Positions 18,311-27,686 are shown, counted from the stretch's first letter. The stretch is DNA of 64,000 nucleotides from Hoyosella subflava DQS3-9A1 (GCF_000214175.1 NC_015564.1:3906001-3970000); one strand, 5' to 3'. The notes: generated by a model from the sequence alone, not told the origin. Made by a program: numbers and translations.

Positions 18311-21040
18311 GTGCGCAACCTCACCGACGTAAGGCCGTCGCGAATCGTCCACGGACTGGCAGGTTACGGCGAAAACCTAGCTCTAGCACACAGTTCAGGA
18401 ACACTTTCCTACGCTGAACTCGCTGCTGCCGTCGTTCAGGAGGCCGCGCGGTTCGCTGGTGGCCGCCGCCTCGTTGTTGTATCTATCACCAATGAACCGG
18501 ACTCGATCATCGCCTACCTAGCCGCATTGTGGGCGGCCCAGCCTGTGATTCTCATCTCTCCCGACTCCCCAGACTCACTCGAACGAATTCTGCGGGCCTA
18601 CGACCCGGACAGCGTTTACACGGCGCAATCCGGCTGGGTCGACCGGCGCGCGGCATCCATTCACGAACTCCACCCTGATCTCGCACTTCTCCTGAGCACG
18701 TCAGGATCAACGGGGTCTCCCAAACTTGTGCGGCTGTCGTATGACAATCTCGACGCCAACGCGGACTCCATCGCCGAATATCTCGCGATACGGTCATCGG
18801 ACCGTGCAGTCACCACTCTGCCGCTGAATTACTGCTACGGGCTTTCCGTCCTGCATAGCTACCTGCTACGAGGCGCGGGACTCCTGCTCACCGATGATTC
18901 AGTCACCGAGCCCCGGTTCTGGGACATCTTCCGGCGCCACGGAGGGACGTCTCTGGCTGGGGTTCCCTACACCTTCGAACTTCTCGAACGCGCGGGGTTC
19001 CCTGACATGGAGTTGCCCACTCTGCGCTACGTCACGCAGGCAGGTGGCCGGATGGATCCCGCCCTGGTGCGCAAATACTCCCTGCTCGGGCGGCAACAAG
19101 GCTGGGAACTGGTCGTGATGTATGGGCAGACGGAAGCAACCGCGCGGATGGCGTATTTGCCGCCTTCTCGTGCCGTCGAGCATCCGCACGCAATCGGAGT
19201 GCCAATTCCCGGTGGTGCTTTCACCCTCGCTGAATGTGACGGGTTTGACGGTCACGAGACAGGTGAACTCGTCTACACCGGACCCAACGTGATGCTCGGC
19301 TATGCCCAGCACCCATCCGACCTCAGCCGCGGACGTGACATCGACGAACTACGCACCGGCGACATCGCGAGAAGGACGATGGAGGGGCTGTATGAAATCG
19401 TTGGACGGCGCAGCCGATTCGCGAAGATCTTCGGATTGCGAATCGACCTTCATCACATCGAGGCGACACTCCGCGAGGAAGGTGTGGCCGCTCTCGCCGC
19501 GGCAAACGATGAACACCTCGTCGTCGCCGTCACAAACGGTGCCGCGGAGCGGGTTCGTCAGCGCGTCGCCAGCTTCACAAAGCTCCCAGGCTGGACGATC
19601 ACCGTCGCGAACGTCACCGAACTGCCCCGGCTCGAAAACGGCAAGCCTAACTACCCGGCCGTGCTCGCTCTCCGTTCGGATACCCCTCAGGCGTCGAATG
19701 TGGCCGACCTATTCAGCAGTGTGCTGAATATCCCCCGTGGCACGATCACGCCGAACGACAGCTTCACGACGCTCGGTGGCAACTCGCTGTCTTACGTCAC
19801 AATGTCTGTTCGGCTCGAAAAGCTCCTCGGCAGTCTCCCGCGAAATTGGCACGAGCTGTCGATCGCGCAGCTGGAAACAGCAATGCGACCACGATCCTCG
19901 TGGCTTCGCACCGTCGAAACACCCATTCTGCTTCGCGCAGTCGCAATCATCGCGATCGTGGGGGTGCACGTCCCCCTGTGGAAATTCTTGGGCGGTGCGC
20001 ACATTCTCCTCGCGGTCGCGGGTTACATGTTCGCGCGCTTCACGCTCAGCGGATCGTCAATCCAGGGCCGGGGCGGGGCAATCCTGAAGGCGCTTGGTGG
20101 CGTCGCCGTCCCGTCAGTCGCCTGGATAGCTGCGGTCTATATGGCGACTGACTGGTACGAGGTCAGCAACCTCTTCCTCGTCAACAAACTCGTCGGCCCG
20201 CACACGCGCACATCTGGGGTGCTGTGGTTCATCGAGATCCTCGCGCTGATACTGGTGAGTGCAGCGGTCCTGTTTAGCTTTCCCGCGGTCGCGCGGCTCC
20301 AGCGGCGCTACCCTTTCGGCTTTCCGGTGGCGCTAACAGTCGTAGGAATCGCTTTTCGCTACGGCCTGCCGTGGGATCCGATCGCACCGAAAGACGCGGT
20401 GTATCTGCCGCTTACCTTCTGGGTGTTCACTTTGGGCTGGGCGGGCTGGGCTGCTCGGACCTGGCAAGAGCGCGTATTCGTCACCACACTCGCGGTGGTT
20501 TTCTTGCCCACCTATTTCGATGGCACTCGGCGCGGAATTCTCGTCCTCGCTGGCGTGCTCCTACTACTGTGGGTGCGGTCAGTCCGGCTGCCCGCACCGG
20601 TCGTCTGGGGTGCGGCGCTTGTGGCGCACAGTTCCCTGTACATCTATCTGACGCACTGGCAGGTCTTCCCCTTCGTGCGCGACGAGTTCGGGAAGTGGAC
20701 CGCGCTCGTCGCGAGCATCGTGATCGGCATTGCGTACCACCGCGCCGGCTCCTGGGCGCTGCGGCAAGCATTGCGACAATTCAGAACGGTTACTAAAACC
20801 ACGCCTCGCGCAACTCAGCTCACCCAAGCGCATCGCACCACAAAATCCGCGTACGGTGGGGCGAAAGTGACTGCGCCGGAAACGGAGGACACCATGGACC
20901 GAGAAGTACCTGACGATCTTGACGAACAGCAGAAGATTTTCGACGCCGCGAAGGGCAGCACCGACCCTGAACAGCCCAAAGAACACGTCAGCGAAGAGGG
21001 CGCCGTCGGCGGCACGCCCGGCACGACTGACGGACAGTAA
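18311..21040 (+). CDS. Fusion: AMP-binding adenylation domain, carrier domain, membrane acyltransferase
   Basis: The 909-residue protein combines three modules. Residues about 15-450 form an ANL adenylation domain with phosphate loop LLLSTSGSTGSPKL (near 127-139), YGQTEAT, TGDIARR and the catalytic-Lys region LENGKPNYPA. Residues about 460-525 form a carrier domain with FTTLGGNSLS, whose Ser (near 492) would carry phosphopantetheine. Residues about 535-835 hold about ten membrane helices resembling acyltransferase 3 (LLRAVAIIAIVGVH with the conserved R and H; SSLYIYLTHWQVFP). A polar acidic tail follows. The layout suggests activating an acyl or amino acid, loading it on the carrier and moving it onto a membrane or exported acceptor. 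The substrate is unknown. The start is GTG 18311. Confidence 0.85.
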   Translation: MRNLTDVRPSRIVHGLAGYGENLALAHSSGTLSYAELAAAVVQEAARFAGGRRLVVVSITNEPDSIIAYLAALWAAQPVILISPDSPDSLERILRAYDPDSVYTAQSGWVDRRAASIHELHPDLALLLSTSGSTGSPKLVRLSYDNLDANADSIAEYLAIRSSDRAVTTLPLNYCYGLSVLHSYLLRGAGLLLTDDSVTEPRFWDIFRRHGGTSLAGVPYTFELLERAGFPDMELPTLRYVTQAGGRMDPALVRKYSLLGRQQGWELVVMYGQTEATARMAYLPPSRAVEHPHAIGVPIPGGAFTLAECDGFDGHETGELVYTGPNVMLGYAQHPSDLSRGRDIDELRTGDIARRTMEGLYEIVGRRSRFAKIFGLRIDLHHIEATLREEGVAALAAANDEHLVVAVTNGAAERVRQRVASFTKLPGWTITVANVTELPRLENGKPNYPAVLALRSDTPQASNVADLFSSVLNIPRGTITPNDSFTTLGGNSLSYVTMSVRLEKLLGSLPRNWHELSIAQLETAMRPRSSWLRTVETPILLRAVAIIAIVGVHVPLWKFLGGAHILLAVAGYMFARFTLSGSSIQGRGGAILKALGGVAVPSVAWIAAVYMATDWYEVSNLFLVNKLVGPHTRTSGVLWFIEILALILVSAAVLFSFPAVARLQRRYPFGFPVALTVVGIAFRYGLPWDPIAPKDAVYLPLTFWVFTLGWAGWAARTWQERVFVTTLAVVFLPTYFDGTRRGILVLAGVLLLLWVRSVRLPAPVVWGAALVAHSSLYIYLTHWQVFPFVRDEFGKWTALVASIVIGIAYHRAGSWALRQALRQFRTVTKTTPRATQLTQAHRTTKSAYGGAKVTAPETEDTMDREVPDDLDEQQKIFDAAKGSTDPEQPKEHVSEEGAVGGTPGTTDGQ
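20894..21040 (+). other. Possible internal small ORF with its own strong RBS
   Basis: In the same frame as the end of the fusion protein, ATG 20894 (Met 862) follows GGAGG by 5 bases. It would yield a free acidic 48-residue peptide (MDREVPDDLDEQQKIF and onward, ending in TTDGQ). The RBS is better than most in the window and composition changes sharply here from basic to acidic. It is either an independent small gene fused by loss of a stop codon or a chance RBS inside the tail. Confidence 0.3.
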
Positions 21041-21049
21041 TCTGGCCCA

Positions 21050-22999
21050 TCATTGACCGGGCCTGAACGGCCTCGCCTCAACTGCGACCTCGGTGACGAA
21101 CCGGACGGCATGTTCGGCGGCTTCACGCTCCGCAGCCGCGTGAGCGGGCCGTTCGCCACCGAACGCAATACCCTCGGCCCACAAGGCGTCTGTGGGGAAG
21201 CGACCGAACCGGAATAGGTGTCCAGCGCCGGCGAAGTCAATGTGACGGTCATGAGGGACGCCGCTTCGGCGCTTGAGCAGCATTTCCGCCATGCTCGCGG
21301 ACGGCCAGACCGCGTCTGCCGCGCCCGAAATGCACAGCACGGGGCAGCGTACGTTCTCGGCGTGCAGCACCGCTTCCTCGTTCGGTCTGGTTAGCCCGGC
21401 CTGATAGGCGGGGCAGAGTTTCAGCAGGCTGGGCCTGCTCGCGGCGATGTCGCGATGCACACGCCAGGCGTTACGCACAAGCTGCGGCATAAGTGCACCT
21501 GTTGGCAACTGAGCGTAGGGAAAGCCCTCGCCATATAGCGTCCATGACGGCGTGTCCGCGATTTCACCGTCGGGCCCAACGGCTTGCCAGGACACCGCGC
21601 TGGGACTGACCAGAACGAGCGCTCGAACAATGAGCGGGCTGCTGACAGCCGCAGCGAGCAAGCCTTCCGCTCCGCGAGAAATGGCGATCGCAGACACTCG
21701 GTCAGAGTCGACATCGGCTCGGCTTGACATCCAGTTCACTGCGGAGACGAACCGTTCGAGCGGAATCCGCGCCACCGGCGCACCCTCGTCAAGCCAGTTG
21801 TACGCGAGGGCAGCGAACCCTCGCGAGGCAAACATAGCGATCGTCTGGCGTTGAGAATCGCATCCACCCTCCGACCCTCCGAAGCAGACCACAGCAGGCC
21901 AGCCGCCGGACGGAGCCGGACCGGACGGCAACGCGAGCAGGCCAGCCCTGCCGTCGATGTCCTCCCCGCTCACAGTCACCGAGGATGGTGCCGCGTGGCG
22001 CACGACAGTCCGCCGAACCACCGCGTTGCCCGATGTTGCCTCGACGGTGACGAGCCAGTCTCCGGCCGGCGCGACGAACATTCCTGACAGCCCCTCAGCT
22101 GGAGCGGATCGCATTGCCCAGATGGGTGCGTCACCATCAGCTACCGCCCAGTCGCCCGACACGGGTGCCGCGGATGCGAGATCCAGCGGTCCAGCCACAG
22201 GGGCGGTAAAAACTGCGGCAGACCGCCATTTCCGCCCGAACAGATCGGTGCCGTTCGTCTGAATTCGCACCTCAGCGCCACTGGCGCATCCCTCGACGCG
22301 CACAGGAAACGGCGTGTCGTGACGTGAGGTGTCCGGCACGGACAGTGAAATCCGTGCGTCAACAACATCTTTCGGCGGGCCCGGCTGCTCGCGTATCGGC
22401 AGCGTTGCGTCGCGCGCCGATACCGACCGCGATCGGGAGTCGAACCACTGCGGAAACACCCCTGAGATGAGGCCAGCGATGCCAACCAAGGTAAATGGCA
22501 CCACCCAGTAGCAGATGACGGAGAGCAGGTGGCCCTGATCCCGGATCGTGGCGTCTCCGTCCACAATGGGAGGAATCAGTGATGAAACGGTCATCACGCC
22601 GAACGTGCCCACCCACATCCAAGTCATCGCGGTGGTGATCACCCGGAAACCATCACTCGCGGCGGTCTGTGCATCGACTTCCGACTCCGCGTATTCACGG
22701 ACGAACGGCCGGCCTACCGCGAGGCCTGCCAGCGATATCAGGAACAGCCCCGCATTGCTGGCCGGCTGGAGCCAGCGTTCTAACACCGCGTCACTGAGAA
22801 GCAGTGCGAGCGCGAGGAGCACGACGAACACGACCACGGTTCCCACGTCCAGCGAATGCAGTCGCTCGCCACGAATTCTCTGCACGATCGGTCCTGCGAT
22901 CGCTATTGCCAGCGCGATAGCGACCGCATGGATGAATCCCGTGTTACCGACCAGGATCCAGTAGACAATCCACGGCGCGAAACCGATCAGGTATCCCAC
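21050..22999 (-). CDS. Membrane-anchored acyl-CoA thioesterase / BAAT-type hydrolase
   Basis: The 649-residue protein has about six membrane helices in residues 1-205. A BAAT N-terminal-like beta domain follows (about 225-335; FPVRVEGCASGAEVRI), then a BAAT C-terminal alpha/beta hydrolase (about 350-625). Candidate catalytic residues are Ser in IAISRGAEG, Asp in SGAADAVWPS and His in FAGAGHLFRF. BAAT-family enzymes act on acyl-CoA thioesters, hydrolysing them or passing the acyl group to an amine. A multispanning N-terminus is unusual for the family. The gene diverges from the acg-like gene, and the DosR box between them could act on both. Confidence 0.75.
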   Translation of the reverse strand: MGYLIGFAPWIVYWILVGNTGFIHAVAIALAIAIAGPIVQRIRGERLHSLDVGTVVVFVVLLALALLLSDAVLERWLQPASNAGLFLISLAGLAVGRPFVREYAESEVDAQTAASDGFRVITTAMTWMWVGTFGVMTVSSLIPPIVDGDATIRDQGHLLSVICYWVVPFTLVGIAGLISGVFPQWFDSRSRSVSARDATLPIREQPGPPKDVVDARISLSVPDTSRHDTPFPVRVEGCASGAEVRIQTNGTDLFGRKWRSAAVFTAPVAGPLDLASAAPVSGDWAVADGDAPIWAMRSAPAEGLSGMFVAPAGDWLVTVEATSGNAVVRRTVVRHAAPSSVTVSGEDIDGRAGLLALPSGPAPSGGWPAVVCFGGSEGGCDSQRQTIAMFASRGFAALAYNWLDEGAPVARIPLERFVSAVNWMSSRADVDSDRVSAIAISRGAEGLLAAAVSSPLIVRALVLVSPSAVSWQAVGPDGEIADTPSWTLYGEGFPYAQLPTGALMPQLVRNAWRVHRDIAASRPSLLKLCPAYQAGLTRPNEEAVLHAENVRCPVLCISGAADAVWPSASMAEMLLKRRSGVPHDRHIDFAGAGHLFRFGRFPTDALWAEGIAFGGERPAHAAAEREAAEHAVRFVTEVAVEARPFRPGQ

Positions 23000-23072
23000 C
23001 TCTACAACTCTGACTCAGACCTGCGCAGCAGTCCTGGTTTCTGCTTCTTTGGGGTGTGACGCCGGACCAAAT

Positions 23073-23086
23073 GGGACTTCCGTCCC
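23073..23086. promoter_or_regulatory. DosR box before acg-like nitroreductase
   Basis: GGGACTTCCGTCCC is a palindromic match to the DosR core GGGAC-N4-GTCCC. It ends 86 bases before the acg-like start at 23173 and lies 73 bases upstream of the divergent BAAT-type gene. The dosR gene itself lies 2 kb away. Confidence 0.75.
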
Positions 23087-23172
23087 TCCGATCGCTGACC
23101 GTGGACCCTATAGCGCGATCCGGACTCGACGGATGCTTAAGGCATCACGCCAGATCAACCTGAGGATCACCG

Positions 23173-24168
23173 ATGTCCAACGACCGCCCTACCCCAGAGC
23201 AGGCCCTGCGGCGCGCTGTCGCGCGAGCTCATCGGGCACCATCAGTCCACAATACGCAACCCTGGCTGTGGGAACTTCGGGATGGGTCGCTGGAATTGTT
23301 CGCCGATCCTGAACGGATGGTCAATGTCGCGGACCCCAGTGGCAGGCAAATGGTCATCAGCTGCGGGGCGGCTCTGCATCACGCGAAGGTCGCGCTCACG
23401 GGCATGGGTTACGAGGCGGCCATCGTTCGGATGCCCGACCCCTCAGATGCCTTCCACGTCGCGACAATCACCATCAAACCCGTCACTTTCCCCGACGAGC
23501 GTGATCGCGTGCTCGGTGAGGCCGTACAGATACGTCGCAGCGATCGACGTCCGCTCGGCCCGTTGGCCGACAACGAGGTACACATCCTCAAAACAGCATT
23601 TCACGATGATCTCGTGTCGATCACCGTCCTCGACAGCGACGGAGCACACCTTGTGAAGGAAGCCTCCGAATTGGCAGTGCGCGAACGCGCCGCCGACGAG
23701 CCGTACCATCGTGAACTGAATTGGTGGAGTGGCCACTATCGGCTTTTTGACGGCGTCCCGCGCTCATCGCTCCCCTCACTCGAGAAGCGCGGGGCGGTAC
23801 CGAGTGGCCGTGAATTTCCTGCGGGCACGCTCAAGCCACAACGGGATATGCCCGACCGGGCAAGCCTCCTCATCATGAGCACTTCGGGCGACTCTGCTGA
23901 AGACTGGCTGCGCTGCGGGGAGGCGATGTCGGCTGTGCTGCTGCGAGCGGCGGCGTCTCGGCTGGGTGCGTGCCCCGTCACGCACGTCACCGAAATCGAA
24001 GACAGCCGCGCCCTCGTTCGCGACGCTGCGCAGCGCGCAGGAGAGGTTCGCAGATACCCGCAGGTCGTGATTCGCGCAGGGGAACGTCTTGCCACCGGGC
24101 TCCCGCCCGAAACTGGCCGACGTCCTGTCGAAGAGATCTTGCGGATACGAGTGTCACCCGACAACTGA
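23173..24168 (+). CDS. Acg-family nitroreductase-like flavoprotein
   Basis: The 331-residue protein belongs to the Acg (Rv2032) group, which are degenerate tandem nitroreductase folds. The motif APSVHNTQPWLWEL near residues 24-37 is the family hallmark, and the C-terminus has MSAVLLRAAASRLGACPVTHVTE. In M. tuberculosis, Acg proteins are induced by DosR and are thought to bind or sequester FMN rather than act as ordinary nitroreductases. The upstream DosR box predicts induction by hypoxia or NO. A strong terminator follows. Confidence 0.85.
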   Translation: MSNDRPTPEQALRRAVARAHRAPSVHNTQPWLWELRDGSLELFADPERMVNVADPSGRQMVISCGAALHHAKVALTGMGYEAAIVRMPDPSDAFHVATITIKPVTFPDERDRVLGEAVQIRRSDRRPLGPLADNEVHILKTAFHDDLVSITVLDSDGAHLVKEASELAVRERAADEPYHRELNWWSGHYRLFDGVPRSSLPSLEKRGAVPSGREFPAGTLKPQRDMPDRASLLIMSTSGDSAEDWLRCGEAMSAVLLRAAASRLGACPVTHVTEIEDSRALVRDAAQRAGEVRRYPQVVIRAGERLATGLPPETGRRPVEEILRIRVSPDN

Positions 24169-24209
24169 AGTCCGCGAACGGGGATTCAGCCCGCTGAGCC
24201 ATAAGGTGT

Positions 24210-24241
24210 GGCCCTCTACTTCCCGGAGTAGAGGGCCTTTT
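24210..24241. terminator. Rho-independent terminator after acg-like gene
   Basis: An 11-bp perfect stem (GGCCCTCTACT / AGTAGAGGGCC) with a 6-base loop is followed by TTTT. It lies between the converging acg-like and SDR genes. The T-tract serves plus-strand transcripts best. Confidence 0.85.
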
Positions 24242-24267
24242 GGCGTGGTCACACAGGCTCAACGAGG

Positions 24268-25002
24268 TCATTCCGGCGGCGTCAGGACAACGCCTGTGAG
24301 TGCGCCACCGTCGACAAGAAACTCCGAACCCGTGGCGAAGGTCGCCTTGTGTGCCAGGAATACGACGAGGTCGGCAACTTCGTCCGGCTCACCGAAGCGC
24401 GGGATTGGCTGGTTCGCAACCATTTCCTCACCGAAACCAGCGGTCATTGGCGTGCGGATCGGGCCGGGGTGGACGGAAAACACTCGTATACCAGCGGGGG
24501 CGAATTCGAGTGCTGCAGTTTTCGTGAGTCCACGCATTGCCCATTTACTCGCGACGTAGGAGCCGACCTGGCTGTAGCCTGCCATCCCGGCGGTAGACGA
24601 GATGTTGATGATGACACCGCGGCTCGCTCGCAGCGACGGGGCAGCCGCACGCATGCCGAGCCACGCGCCAACGAGGTTGACATCGAGAACGAACCTGAAT
24701 TCCTCGGTCGATTGTTCTTCGATTCCGCCGAACTTCACGACCCCCGCGTTGTTCACGAGGACCGCCAGTGGCTCTTTCTTGGTGGCTTCCGCAATCGCCG
24801 CGGCCCATTGCGATTCGTCGCGAACGTCGAGAGGGACGTAAGTGGCACGGTCGCCGAGTTCCTCGGCGAGCATCGCGCCCTCCTCGTCCAAGATGTCCGA
24901 AATTACAACCGTTCTGCCTTCGGCGCAGAAACTTCTCGCTATCGCCGCACCGATTCCGCGCGCGCCACCGGTTACGAGAACAGATCCCTCGGTCAGTGCC
25001 AT
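24268..25002 (-). CDS. SDR-family oxidoreductase (hydroxysteroid dehydrogenase-like)
   Basis: This 244-residue classical short-chain dehydrogenase has TGGARGIG for cofactor binding, NNAG, the catalytic Ser in INISSTAG and YVASK, plus the PG..RTPM substrate loop. The sequence type resembles FabG3 (Rv2002), a 3-alpha/20-beta hydroxysteroid dehydrogenase, but the actual substrate cannot be inferred. An Asp at the end of beta strand 2 (ISDILDEEG) favours NAD over NADP. It diverges from dosR and shares the DosR box at 25090. Confidence 0.85.
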   Translation of the reverse strand: MALTEGSVLVTGGARGIGAAIARSFCAEGRTVVISDILDEEGAMLAEELGDRATYVPLDVRDESQWAAAIAEATKKEPLAVLVNNAGVVKFGGIEEQSTEEFRFVLDVNLVGAWLGMRAAAPSLRASRGVIINISSTAGMAGYSQVGSYVASKWAMRGLTKTAALEFAPAGIRVFSVHPGPIRTPMTAGFGEEMVANQPIPRFGEPDEVADLVVFLAHKATFATGSEFLVDGGALTGVVLTPPE

Positions 25003-25089
25003 AGGTCCGTACCTTTCTATGAGGTGTTGTGACCTCTAGCCAACCGTGCGGCACGCTCCTGCCACGAGAGTCGCTGGGTCGCAGGTTCC

Positions 25090-25103
25090 GGGACCAAAGT
25101 CCC
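25090..25103. promoter_or_regulatory. DosR box between SDR gene and dosR
   Basis: GGGACCAAAGTCCC has perfect GGGAC/GTCCC half-sites and extends outward as TTCC...AACC. It lies 79 bases before the dosR start and 87 before the divergent SDR start. This fits autoregulation of dosR and co-regulation of the SDR gene. Confidence 0.8.
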
Positions 25104-25182
25104 AACCGGCACGGTCGTTGTGCTGCGGCCAGTAAGGACTATCAGCGCTACGATCGAGGCAGGAACAGCTAGGAGAGGCCGA

Positions 25183-25830
25183 ATGTACACAGTGTTCTTG
25201 GTGGATGACCATGAAGTCGTCCGGCGTGGGCTAGCTGACCTGATCTCCGCCGACCCACAACTTTCTGTGGTCGGTGAGGCTGGCAGCCGGGAGCAGGCTC
25301 TCGCGCGTGTGCCCGCGGCCGCACCTGACGTCGTAGTGCTCGATGTCCGGCTGCCGGACGGGAACGGTATCGAGTTGTGCCGGGAGTTGCGTTCCGCAAA
25401 CCCAGCGCAAGCCTGCCTCATCTTGACGTCCTTCACCGACGAACAGGCGATGGTCGATGCCATACTCGCGGGGGCCGCAGGTTACGTGATTAAGGATATC
25501 CGCGGGATGGATCTGACCAGAGCCATCATCGACGTCGCGACAGGCAAGTCGCTCCTCGATAACCGCGCAGCAGCGGCGCTGATGACCAAGCTCCGATCGG
25601 GACCTGATGAGAAAGATCCCTTCCCCACTCTCACTGAACAGGAGCACACGCTCCTCTCCCTGATCGGTGAAGGTCTGACGAACAGGCAGATCGCCGAGCG
25701 GATGTTCCTGGCGGAGAAAACCGTGAAGAACTATGTCTCGCGTCTCCTCGCGAAGCTCGGTGTAGAGCGCCGGACTCAAGCTGCCATTCTCGCCACGCGG
25801 CTCGACAAACGCGGACGCGATAGGCGCTGA
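25183..25830 (+). CDS. dosR: DosR/DevR-type response regulator
   Basis: This 215-residue NarL-family regulator is very close to M. tuberculosis DevR. The receiver domain has [10 protein letters not shown], phospho-acceptor Asp 54 (VLDVRLPDG), Thr 82 and Lys 104 (YVIKD). The C-terminal LuxR-type helix-turn-helix keeps the DNA-reading [13 protein letters not shown] with Lys 179, Lys 182 and Asn 183. ATG 25183 is chosen over an in-frame upstream start because AGGAGAGG sits 4 bases away and the N-terminus then matches DevR. It should activate genes under low oxygen or NO. No DosS/DosT kinase gene is in the window. Confidence 0.93.
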   Translation: MYTVFLVDDHEVVRRGLADLISADPQLSVVGEAGSREQALARVPAAAPDVVVLDVRLPDGNGIELCRELRSANPAQACLILTSFTDEQAMVDAILAGAAGYVIKDIRGMDLTRAIIDVATGKSLLDNRAAAALMTKLRSGPDEKDPFPTLTEQEHTLLSLIGEGLTNRQIAERMFLAEKTVKNYVSRLLAKLGVERRTQAAILATRLDKRGRDRR

Positions 25831-25866
25831 GGGCATGGCTTCTGAGCTCAGGCAGACGACTCGTTA

Positions 25867-25880
25867 GGGACCTCTGTCCT
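25867..25880. promoter_or_regulatory. DosR box before universal stress protein gene
   Basis: GGGACCTCTGTCCT matches the DosR core with one change at the last position. It ends 92 bases before the stress-protein start, the same spacing class as the other two boxes. Confidence 0.65.
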
Positions 25881-25972
25881 CTGGGCGAGGTGCCGTTCGG
25901 CACTGCACACGACGGCCTAGAGGCGCGACACTTGGAACAGTCCATGCAGTCGAGCAACGGAAAGCAGCCACA

Positions 25973-26854
25973 ATGTCACTCACCCAGCCGATCATTGTCG
26001 GAACAGACGGTTCACCAGCGGCAGAAAGCGCAGTCCGGTGGGCCGCGCGTGAAGCGGTGCTCCACGATGCGCCACTGCGGATCGTCTCCGCCCTCGACGG
26101 ACCTCCACAAGTCTGGGGGGACTTCGCGATCCCCACGACCTACCTCGAGGAGGCCCGCCAGTTCGCGGCTTCCCGGTTGAAGCAATCCGCCCGCATCGCT
26201 GCGGAGGCTGGCATCGAAAAGGTCGAAACCGCCGTCTTGTCAGGGTTCGCTCATGAGGATCTCATCGCGGAATCACACAATGCCCGCATGCTCGTCCTCG
26301 GCTCGCGGGGGCTCTCCCCTTTCAAAGCGAGCATGGTCGGTTCGGTGACTCACGCGGTCGCTTCACACGTCACGTCACCCCTAGTGGTGATTCAGGAACT
26401 CCAGCCCGGGTGGGACACCGCACCCTCGGCGCCGGTGGTCGTGGGCGTAGACGGTTCAGAGCACAACATGGTCGCGATCGACCTTGCGTTCGCGGAGGCA
26501 TCAGTTCGTGGGGCGCAACTCATCGCCGTGCACGCATGGAGCGACGTCGTACTCCCGAAGGCCCTCCGTTCCGACCAAGGACTGCCGTGGGAAAACATGG
26601 TGACAGCTGAAGAGGCCCGGCTCGCTGAGTCGCTTGCAGGCTGGGGCGAGAAATACCCGGAGGTCGAGGTTCGCCGTGTGGTAATCCAGGACCGGCCGGT
26701 CAGATACCTCAGCGAACTTTCTGCCGCCGCTAGTCTGGTCGTCGTCGGCAATCGCGGGCGTGGGGGTTTCACCGGCATGCTCCTCGGCTCGACGAGCCGT
26801 GCTCTGCTCCACACCTGCCAGTCCCCACTGATGACCGTGCCACCGCAGTCATAA
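25973..26854 (+). CDS. Tandem universal stress protein
   Basis: The 293-residue protein has two UspA domains (about residues 5-142 and 155-290). Each carries a complete ATP-binding motif of the G-x2-G-x9-G-S type: [15 protein letters not shown] and [15 protein letters not shown]. Proteins of this layout (Rv2623, Rv2005c type) belong to the DosR regulon and bind ATP, slowing growth in dormancy models. Position behind dosR and a DosR box supports the same regulation. Confidence 0.88.
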   Translation: MSLTQPIIVGTDGSPAAESAVRWAAREAVLHDAPLRIVSALDGPPQVWGDFAIPTTYLEEARQFAASRLKQSARIAAEAGIEKVETAVLSGFAHEDLIAESHNARMLVLGSRGLSPFKASMVGSVTHAVASHVTSPLVVIQELQPGWDTAPSAPVVVGVDGSEHNMVAIDLAFAEASVRGAQLIAVHAWSDVVLPKALRSDQGLPWENMVTAEEARLAESLAGWGEKYPEVEVRRVVIQDRPVRYLSELSAAASLVVVGNRGRGGFTGMLLGSTSRALLHTCQSPLMTVPPQS

Positions 26855-26882
26855 ACGCTGCCGTGCCGCTAGGGTGGTGTGG

Positions 26883-27686
26883 GTGAGAAACATCGACAAT
26901 CCTCACGTCCTCGCCCGCGCCGCCGCGAATTCGATCGCGACGCGAACAGGCGTCGCGGAGCACCCAATCGCAGTGGTACTCGGTTCGGGCTGGGCGCCAG
27001 CGGCGTCAGTCCTCGGTGCACCGACAGCCACGATCCCGATGCCAGAGCTGCCTGGCTTCGCGGTCCCCACCGCGGTTGGGCACGGAGGTGAGATCCGGTC
27101 GGTGGCCGTAGATGGCACTCATGTCCTTGTTCTGCTCGGCCGAGCACACGCCTACGAGGGGCATCCGCTGTCGACGGTGGTGCACCCTATCCGCACCGCC
27201 TGCGCGGCCGGAGCGCACACCGTCATCCTCACAAACGCCGCAGGTGGGCTGCGTGGCGACATGAACGTGGGACAGCCGGTGCTGATCAGCGACCACATCA
27301 ACCTGACCGGGCGTTCACCACTGACGGGCGCTCAATTCGTCGATCTCGTCGATGCGTATTCACCGAAGCTGCGTGAACTCGCTCAGCAAATCGAACCGTC
27401 CCTGGCCGAAGGCGTGTACGCCGGACTTCCCGGTCCGCACTACGAGACACCCGCCGAGATCAGAATGCTGCGGACACTCGGTGCCGACTTGGTCGGGATG
27501 TCGACGATTCACGAGACAATCACCGCGCGCGCCGAAGGTGCGAGCGTCCTCGGTATCTCGCTGGTCACGAATCTGGCCGCCGGGATGACCGGGGAGCCAC
27601 TGAGTCACGAAGATGTCATCGAAGCTGGACGGACCGCCGCGCAGCGGATGGGCACGCTCCTGCACAATCTGGTGACGCGACTGTGA
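26883..27686 (+). CDS. deoD: Purine nucleoside phosphorylase
   Basis: This trimeric-type phosphorylase (267 residues) splits inosine or guanosine with phosphate in purine salvage. Visible sites are the phosphate loop [28 protein letters not shown], and the base site [15 protein letters not shown] 26883 is preferred over GTG 26874/26877 because AGGG precedes it at useful spacing. It overlaps the next gene by GTGA. It corresponds to Rv3307. Confidence 0.9.
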   Translation: MRNIDNPHVLARAAANSIATRTGVAEHPIAVVLGSGWAPAASVLGAPTATIPMPELPGFAVPTAVGHGGEIRSVAVDGTHVLVLLGRAHAYEGHPLSTVVHPIRTACAAGAHTVILTNAAGGLRGDMNVGQPVLISDHINLTGRSPLTGAQFVDLVDAYSPKLRELAQQIEPSLAEGVYAGLPGPHYETPAEIRMLRTLGADLVGMSTIHETITARAEGASVLGISLVTNLAAGMTGEPLSHEDVIEAGRTAAQRMGTLLHNLVTRL

